DNA of 36,629 nt from an uncultured Clostridia bacterium (GTDB lineage Bacteria > Bacillota > Clostridia > Lachnospirales > Lachnospiraceae): NCBI GenBank assembly GCA_948472945.1, contig CAOKVX010000022.1, positions 1 through 36,629 on the forward strand, in the 5' to 3' direction. Position 1 is the stretch's first letter. Each line of letters begins with the position of its first letter. Positions 32,588 to 36,629 of this stretch are shown one piece after another. The notes under the pieces were generated by a model. It made no database searches and had not been told where the DNA came from. It saw only the letters and a program-made list of their open reading frames with translations. The translations under genes and the position numbers were made by a program.

Positions 32588-33913
32588 ATGAGCAGACCTA
32601 TTGTCGCTATAGTAGGACGCCCAAACGTAGGTAAATCTACTTTGTTCAATGCGCTCGCAGGACAAAAGATTGCAATTGTACAGGATACGCCGGGAGTTAC
32701 AAGAGACCGATTATATGCCGAGATAACATGGCTCGACAAACAATTTTCACTTATTGACACCGGCGGTATTGAGATGAACACGGACGACGTCATTATGTCG
32801 CATATGCGCGCGCAGGCGGAAATTGCTATAGATACGGCCAATGTGATTATATTTATGACGGATGTAAAACAGGGAGTCACGGACGCGGACTACCATGTAG
32901 CGGACATGTTAAGGAAATCCGGGAAGCCTGTAATTCTTGTCGTAAATAAAGTGGACAACAAAGATAAGTTTTCGGCGGACGTATATGAATTTTATAATCT
33001 CGGAATCGGAGACCCGATACCGATATCAGCTTCAGCGAAACTGGGATTAGGGGATATGCTCGACTGTGTGCTCGGAGAGCTTGAGAAATACAACCTCGAA
33101 GAGGAAGAAGACGAGAGACCGAAAGTAGCCATAATAGGTAAACCCAACGTCGGCAAATCTTCTCTGATTAACAAAATTGTCGGGGAAAACAGAGTAATCG
33201 TATCTGACATAGCAGGCACTACGAGAGACGCTATTGACACGGATGTCGTATGGAACGGTAAGGAGTTTGTATTTATTGACACCGCAGGTCTTAGGCGTAA
33301 GAACAAAATAAAAGGAGAAATTGAGCGTTACAGCATAATAAGGACTGTAGCCGCTATTGAGCGGGCGGACATTGTAATACTGATGATTGACGCAATCGAG
33401 GGCGTTACGGAACAGGACGCTAAGATAGCTGGCATAGCCCACGACCGCGGAAAGGGAATGATCATAGCCGTCAATAAGTGGGATGCCGTCGAAAAAGACA
33501 CGCATACAGCCAACAAATTTACCGAAAAGGTGAAATCCATATTATCGTTTGTTCCTTATGCGCAGGTAATATATATATCCGCACTCACCGGACAGAGAGT
33601 TTATAAGCTGTTTGAGATATTAGAGGCTGTAATCCAGAATCACCAGCTGAGGGTTGCGACAGGAGTTCTCAATGAGATTCTCACCGAGGCCGTTGCAATG
33701 CAGCAGCCGCCGACCGATAAAGGTAAACGGCTTAAGCTGTTTTACATTACTCAGGTGAGTATAAAACCGCCTACATTCGTCATTTTTGTAAACGATAAAA
33801 AACTAATGCATTTTTCTTATGAGAGATATATAGAAAATAAAATTCGCGAAGCTTTTGGCTTTGCGGGAACGCCTATCAAGATATTTATACGCGAAAGAAA
33901 GGGAAAAGAGTGA
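32588..33913 (+). CDS. der: ribosome assembly GTPase Der (EngA)
   Basis: Der has two GTPase domains in tandem and acts in 50S subunit assembly. The first P-loop is GRPNVGKST (10-18), with DTPGVTRDR and NKVD following; the second is GKPNVGKSS near residue 183, with [16 protein letters not shown] and NKWD. A KH-like domain closes the protein (about 355-441). Length 441 aa is standard. GGGAGG precedes the ATG. The stop overlaps the plsY start (TGATG). Confidence 0.97.
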   Translation: MSRPIVAIVGRPNVGKSTLFNALAGQKIAIVQDTPGVTRDRLYAEITWLDKQFSLIDTGGIEMNTDDVIMSHMRAQAEIAIDTANVIIFMTDVKQGVTDADYHVADMLRKSGKPVILVVNKVDNKDKFSADVYEFYNLGIGDPIPISASAKLGLGDMLDCVLGELEKYNLEEEEDERPKVAIIGKPNVGKSSLINKIVGENRVIVSDIAGTTRDAIDTDVVWNGKEFVFIDTAGLRRKNKIKGEIERYSIIRTVAAIERADIVILMIDAIEGVTEQDAKIAGIAHDRGKGMIIAVNKWDAVEKDTHTANKFTEKVKSILSFVPYAQVIYISALTGQRVYKLFEILEAVIQNHQLRVATGVLNEILTEAVAMQQPPTDKGKRLKLFYITQVSIKPPTFVIFVNDKKLMHFSYERYIENKIREAFGFAGTPIKIFIRERKGKE

Positions 33914-34587
33914 TGGACTATATATTTATAGCGGAGCTCATAATATGTTTTTTTGTGAGCTATCTTATAGGAAGTATTTCATTCGGATATATTGTCGGAA
34001 AGGAATCAGGTGTTGATATCCGCGACGAGGGAAGCGGAAATACGGGCACTACAAATGCGCTCAGGACTCTCGGTGTAAAGGCGGGACTTGTTACATTTGC
34101 AGGTGATTTTTTTAAGGCGCTGATTCCGGTGTTTGCGATACGCTATATATCAGGACATGTTCTGTCGGACACGCCGGACATGACTTATTTTGTCACAATA
34201 GCAGCCGGTATAGGCGCGGTATTAGGACACAACTTTCCCTTTTGGATGGGATTTAAGGGCGGAAAGGGTATAGCCGTGACTGCGGGCGTGACAGTCGCAA
34301 TCTCATTTTCACACCCTGTTTACTGGATAGTGGCGCTGCTGTTATTTGTTGCAATTGTAGTAATAACAAGGTATGTCTCGCTCGGATCGCTCTGCGTACC
34401 TGCATGGGCGGTACCTGTGTACACGTTAATATTTGAAAGAAATAATGAATATTTTGTTTTCGTGTTGATAATAAGTTTTTTATATACTGTACTTGCTTTT
34501 ATCAAACATGCGTCTAATATAAAAAGGATTATCAGCGGAACGGAAAACAAATTATTTGATAAAAAAATTGAGAAAAATAAGGCTTAA
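33913..34587 (+). CDS. plsY: acyl-phosphate:glycerol-3-phosphate acyltransferase PlsY
   Basis: PlsY is an integral membrane enzyme that transfers the acyl group from PlsX-made acyl-phosphate to sn-glycerol-3-phosphate. About five hydrophobic segments are visible. The three family motifs are present: GSISFGY, GSGNTGTTNALR, and HNFPFWMGFKGGKGIA. Length 224 aa is slightly above average. It starts at the ATG overlapping the der stop by one base; a GTG at 33910 is an alternative. gpsA, which makes its substrate, starts 20 bp downstream. Confidence 0.95.
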   Translation: MDYIFIAELIICFFVSYLIGSISFGYIVGKESGVDIRDEGSGNTGTTNALRTLGVKAGLVTFAGDFFKALIPVFAIRYISGHVLSDTPDMTYFVTIAAGIGAVLGHNFPFWMGFKGGKGIAVTAGVTVAISFSHPVYWIVALLLFVAIVVITRYVSLGSLCVPAWAVPVYTLIFERNNEYFVFVLIISFLYTVLAFIKHASNIKRIISGTENKLFDKKIEKNKA

Positions 34588-34607
34588 TTCCAAGGAGGAT
34601 AAATGTA

Positions 34608-35612
34608 ATGAAGATTAGTTTTTTGGGAGCCGGCAGTTGGGGTACGGCATTGTCAGTTGTAGTCGCAAAAAATGGACATGATGTAATGCTGTGGTCAGCA
34701 ATAGAAGATGAGCTTGAGCTCTTGAAGACGCACAGAGAACACACCGAGAGACTTCCGGGCGTAAAGCTGCCGGACAATATATATATTGAAAGCGATTTGG
34801 AGACGGCATGTAAGGACAGAGACCTTATAGTTATGTCCGTGGCTTCCCCGTATGTGAGGACAACTGCGGAATCTGCAAAGAATTTTATAAAGAAAGGACA
34901 GCGCATTGTAAATGTCGCAAAGGGAATTGAAAACGATACACTGTTTACACTGTCACAAGTACTTGAGGAAGTACTCCCGGAATGCGACATAGCGGTACTA
35001 TCAGGCCCAAGCCATGCCGAAGAGGTTGTAAAGGGCATACCTACTACTGTCGTTGTGGGTGCGACGACAATGGAGACGGCTTCATTTATACAGGATATAT
35101 TTATGTGCGATACGTTCAGGGTATACACAAGCCCTGATATTATCGGTATTGAGCTTGGAAGCTCAATTAAAAATGTAATTGCGCTCGCGGCAGGCATGGT
35201 TGACGGACTCGGTTTGGGAGACAACACAAAGGCTGCGCTCATGACAAGGGGGCTTACGGAAATAAGTAGGTTGGGCGTTGCAATGGGTGCAAAGCTCGAA
35301 ACATTTTCGGGGCTGTCCGGTGTTGGAGACCTTATTGTAACTTGTACAAGCAGGCATAGCAGAAACCACAATGCGGGGTACTATATGGGCCAGGGCTACT
35401 CGATGGATGAAGCTATGAGAGAGGTAAAGCAGGTTGTAGAGGGAGTGTATTCAGCCAAAGCTGCTCTCGGGCTTGCAAAAAAATATAATGTAGACATGCC
35501 GATAGTGGAGCAGATTAACGCGGTATTATTTGAAGATAAATCAGTTAAATCAGGACTAAAAGATTTGTTTGAGCGCGACAGAAAGCTTGAATATTCGGAA
35601 GTAAAGTGGTAA
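34608..35612 (+). CDS. gpsA: glycerol-3-phosphate dehydrogenase [NAD(P)+] GpsA
   Basis: GpsA reduces dihydroxyacetone phosphate to sn-glycerol-3-phosphate, the substrate of PlsY next door and of PgsA. The Rossmann motif FLGAGSWGTALS, LSGPSHAEEV and the catalytic region SSIKNVIALAAGMVDGLGLGDNTKAALMTRGL are intact. Length 334 aa is normal. AAGGAGG precedes the ATG. It is the last housekeeping gene before the change to mobile-element-like sequence; in many clostridia spoIVA follows here, but not in this window. Confidence 0.97.
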   Translation: MKISFLGAGSWGTALSVVVAKNGHDVMLWSAIEDELELLKTHREHTERLPGVKLPDNIYIESDLETACKDRDLIVMSVASPYVRTTAESAKNFIKKGQRIVNVAKGIENDTLFTLSQVLEEVLPECDIAVLSGPSHAEEVVKGIPTTVVVGATTMETASFIQDIFMCDTFRVYTSPDIIGIELGSSIKNVIALAAGMVDGLGLGDNTKAALMTRGLTEISRLGVAMGAKLETFSGLSGVGDLIVTCTSRHSRNHNAGYYMGQGYSMDEAMREVKQVVEGVYSAKAALGLAKKYNVDMPIVEQINAVLFEDKSVKSGLKDLFERDRKLEYSEVKW

Positions 35613-35637
35613 TTTAACAAAATAAAGTATAATTTAT

Positions 35638-35688
35638 GGCTAACATATTTTTATCATTTATCATGCAAAATATGTTAGCCGTTTTATA
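35638..35688 (+). terminator. terminator after gpsA
   Basis: GGCTAACATATTTT (35638-35651) pairs perfectly with AAAATATGTTAGCC (35667-35680) around a 15-nt loop, followed by GTTTTATA. The AT-rich stem end allows it to work in both directions. Confidence 0.85.
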
Positions 35689-35779
35689 TACTCTTTTTTC
35701 AATTTTAGATTGGCGTTGAAAGTCAAACTTTTAATTCTACATTTTATAGGCTACAATTTTATAGACTTCATTGTAAAAT

Positions 35780-35821
35780 GAAATGCGACAAGAGTTAATA
35801 CTCTATCGCATTTCTTTTTTT
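35780..35821 (+). terminator. strong hairpin with T-run in the gene-free gap after gpsA
   Basis: GAAATGCGA (35780-35788) pairs with TCGCATTTC (35806-35814), and inside it AGAGT pairs with ACTCT; seven T follow. It does not directly follow any gene here, so it may end a leader transcript of the downstream element. Confidence 0.75.
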
Positions 35822-35833
35822 GTGTAATTTTAT

Positions 35834-35880
35834 AAGGAATGTATCAAGAGTTTGTGGACTTTTGGTACATTCCTTTTTGT
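35834..35880 (+). terminator. third hairpin, upstream of the HTH gene
   Basis: AAGGAATGTA (35834-35843) pairs with TACATTCCTT (35866-35875), followed by a short T-run. With the previous hairpin it lies in the 74 bp before the ribosome binding site at 35892, a layout that suits attenuation of the element's first gene. Confidence 0.65.
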
Positions 35881-35907
35881 TTATGAACGGTAGGAGGTGC
35901 AAAGAAC

Positions 35908-36090
35908 GTGAGAAAAGGTAATAGGCGGTTGAATTATGAGGACCGGAAGAAAATTGAACAAATGACAGAGCAGGGGGCAAGGGTAATTGTGATTGCTGAT
36001 ACAATCGGTTTCCACAGGGCAACTATATACAATGAGTTGAAGCGTGGAGGCACACCCTATCGGGCGGATGCGGCACAAAGGAAGGTGTAA
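35908..36090 (+). CDS. small IS30-type helix-turn-helix protein (60 aa)
   Basis: The GTG at 35908 follows AGGAGG by 10 nt. The protein is almost entirely one helix-turn-helix: basic start RKGNRRLNYEDRKKIEQM, then ADTIGFHRATIYNELKRGG, like the N-terminus of IS30-family transposases, then YRADAAQRKV and a stop. Stand-alone proteins of this form are common in phages and conjugative elements of Firmicutes, as I recall. No transposase catalytic region follows, so it is either a small regulator or a transposase fragment. It marks the change from housekeeping to accessory DNA. Confidence 0.78.
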   Translation: MRKGNRRLNYEDRKKIEQMTEQGARVIVIADTIGFHRATIYNELKRGGTPYRADAAQRKV

Positions 36091-36509
36091 GTATGTAAGG
36101 GGGTCGGACAGAAAAATACACTGTGGTTTACAGTAATAGGAAAGGTAGATTATGGTGGGTGTGTATATGAAAGAAGATGTCATACGGCGCCTTATGGGCG
36201 GGAGGCTTTATTGATTGAAGGGGGTGCATGATATGCCGGTAAGATTTTATGCATTGCTCTACAAATGGCTGAGAGTTAAGCATGTGTGCAACAATGGCAG
36301 ATAAAACCTTTAATTGAATGGTATACAGACCATAATTTAGGACATTGTACAAAATATATCAGTGGGGAATTGTACATATTGAAAAAACCAAAGCCGGAGT
36401 TTGTCATTGGTGAGGAGAAAATATTCGGTGATTTGTTGAAAGGCGGTATACGTGAATGTAAGTAAATTGAATTGGCGGGGTACAGATGTTTGATTTTGGA
36501 GGGTGAAAT
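36091..36509 (+). other. short-ORF region of a probable mobile element
   Basis: No gene above 60 codons lies here. Several tiny ORFs follow ribosome-binding-site-like stretches: 36152-36214 (20 codons), 36233-36304 (23 codons), and a mini-ORF at 36486-36506 that overlaps the ribosome binding site of the final partial gene. The style (very short, tightly packed ORFs) is phage- or ICE-like and unlike the rest of the window. Confidence 0.6.
36233..36465 (+). pseudogene. possible frameshifted small element gene
   Basis: GGGGG at 36220-36224 precedes the ATG at 36233, whose frame (MPVRFYALLYKWLRVKHVCNNG) stops after 23 codons. A second frame, open from GTG 36286 to TAA 36463-36465, encodes KPLIEWYTDHNLGHCTKYIS, then GELYILKKPKPEF and a C-terminus ending GGIRECK. 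The two frames join naturally near 36300 by a one-base change into a protein of about 77 residues. It could be a broken gene or two separate small genes. Function not recognised. Confidence 0.45.
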
Positions 36510-36629
36510 ATGGGCATGATTCAGGAACAAGTTGACAATTTAAGAGAATTTGCAGGGATATATAAATCAAATACTGAGCTGAGTAAAATTATGTATCAGG
36601 CTGCAGAAATAATAGAGGACTTATTCGAG
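36510..36629 (+). CDS. phage/ICE-type small protein (partial, runs off the window)
   Basis: GGAGGG lies 6 nt before the ATG. The 40 visible residues (MGMIQEQVDNLREFAG, then a helix with AAEIIEDLFE) match the style of short helical proteins of phages and integrative elements that begin with VxxLRE and carry LxxAAxxIExL. The family is recalled from pattern, not proven. The gene continues beyond 36629. Confidence 0.6.
   Translation, partial: MGMIQEQVDNLREFAGIYKSNTELSKIMYQAAEIIEDLFE

Noticed and set aside
34532-35371. 279-codon ORF antisense to gpsA
   Set aside because: Shadow of the gpsA coding frame; GpsA motifs are intact on the plus strand, and the antisense product is low in complexity (Ser/Pro/Thr).

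Overview
The window looks like a chromosomal stretch from a motile, low-to-mid GC Clostridia bacterium, most likely a Lachnospiraceae relative of Butyrivibrio, Roseburia or Eubacterium. The reasons are the consensus AGGAGG ribosome binding sites, tightly packed co-directional operons, HisZ with the short HisG, a four-domain ribosomal protein S1 directly behind IspH, a YlqH-type FlhB-like protein, chemotaxis genes (CheR, a soluble chemoreceptor), a GerMN-like protein that hints at a spore former, and a secreted GH30 glycosidase that suits a plant-fibre degrader. The lineage call is inference. No rRNA or tRNA gene was recognised.

Layout. 1-3300 is accessory: an unknown charged coiled-coil protein, a GH30 lipoprotein, a 103-bp MITE-like hairpin element and a small conserved unknown gene on the minus strand. 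3460-5300 holds folD and a cytosolic chemoreceptor, closed by a strong terminator. 5375-9126 lies on the minus strand: a 558-residue membrane protein of unknown function and an IbrA/IbrB-like pair (PP-loop PAPS-reductase-like enzyme plus ParB/Srx-fold protein). A divergent promoter region with a perfect palindrome separates ibrA from rimO.

9268-16324 is a housekeeping cluster: rimO, a pgsA-cinA fusion, a GerMN-like protein, a BaiN/YhiN flavoprotein, cmk, ispH and rpsA, ended by a terminator. cheR follows behind a dispersed intergenic repeat. 17354-25466 is one tight operon: plsX, rnc, smc, ftsY, hisZ, hisG. hisD, hisB and hisI follow, with two unusual gaps: a 19-bp tandem duplication before hisD, and between hisD and hisB a promoter followed by two nearly identical 105-bp units that fold into several hairpins. 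Then come a 54-residue membrane protein, rnhB, a YlqH-like gene and yraN (whose expected start codon reads ATA). A terminator separates these from prs on the minus strand.

31240-35612 carries a secreted trigger-factor-like lipoprotein, der, plsY and gpsA. After gpsA come three strong hairpins, and the style changes to very short ORFs, an IS30-type helix-turn-helix protein and a phage/ICE-like partial gene, so the last kilobase is probably the edge of an integrated mobile element.

How the genes work together: PlsX, PlsY, GpsA and PgsA cover early phospholipid synthesis. Rnc, RimO, RpsA and Der serve RNA and ribosome function. Smc and FtsY serve chromosome and membrane-protein biogenesis. HisZ/G/D/B/I cover part of histidine synthesis, with Prs making the PRPP that HisG consumes. 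The most unusual items are the tandem structured repeat before hisB, the IbrAB pair, the PgsA-CinA fusion and a dispersed bipartite palindromic repeat.
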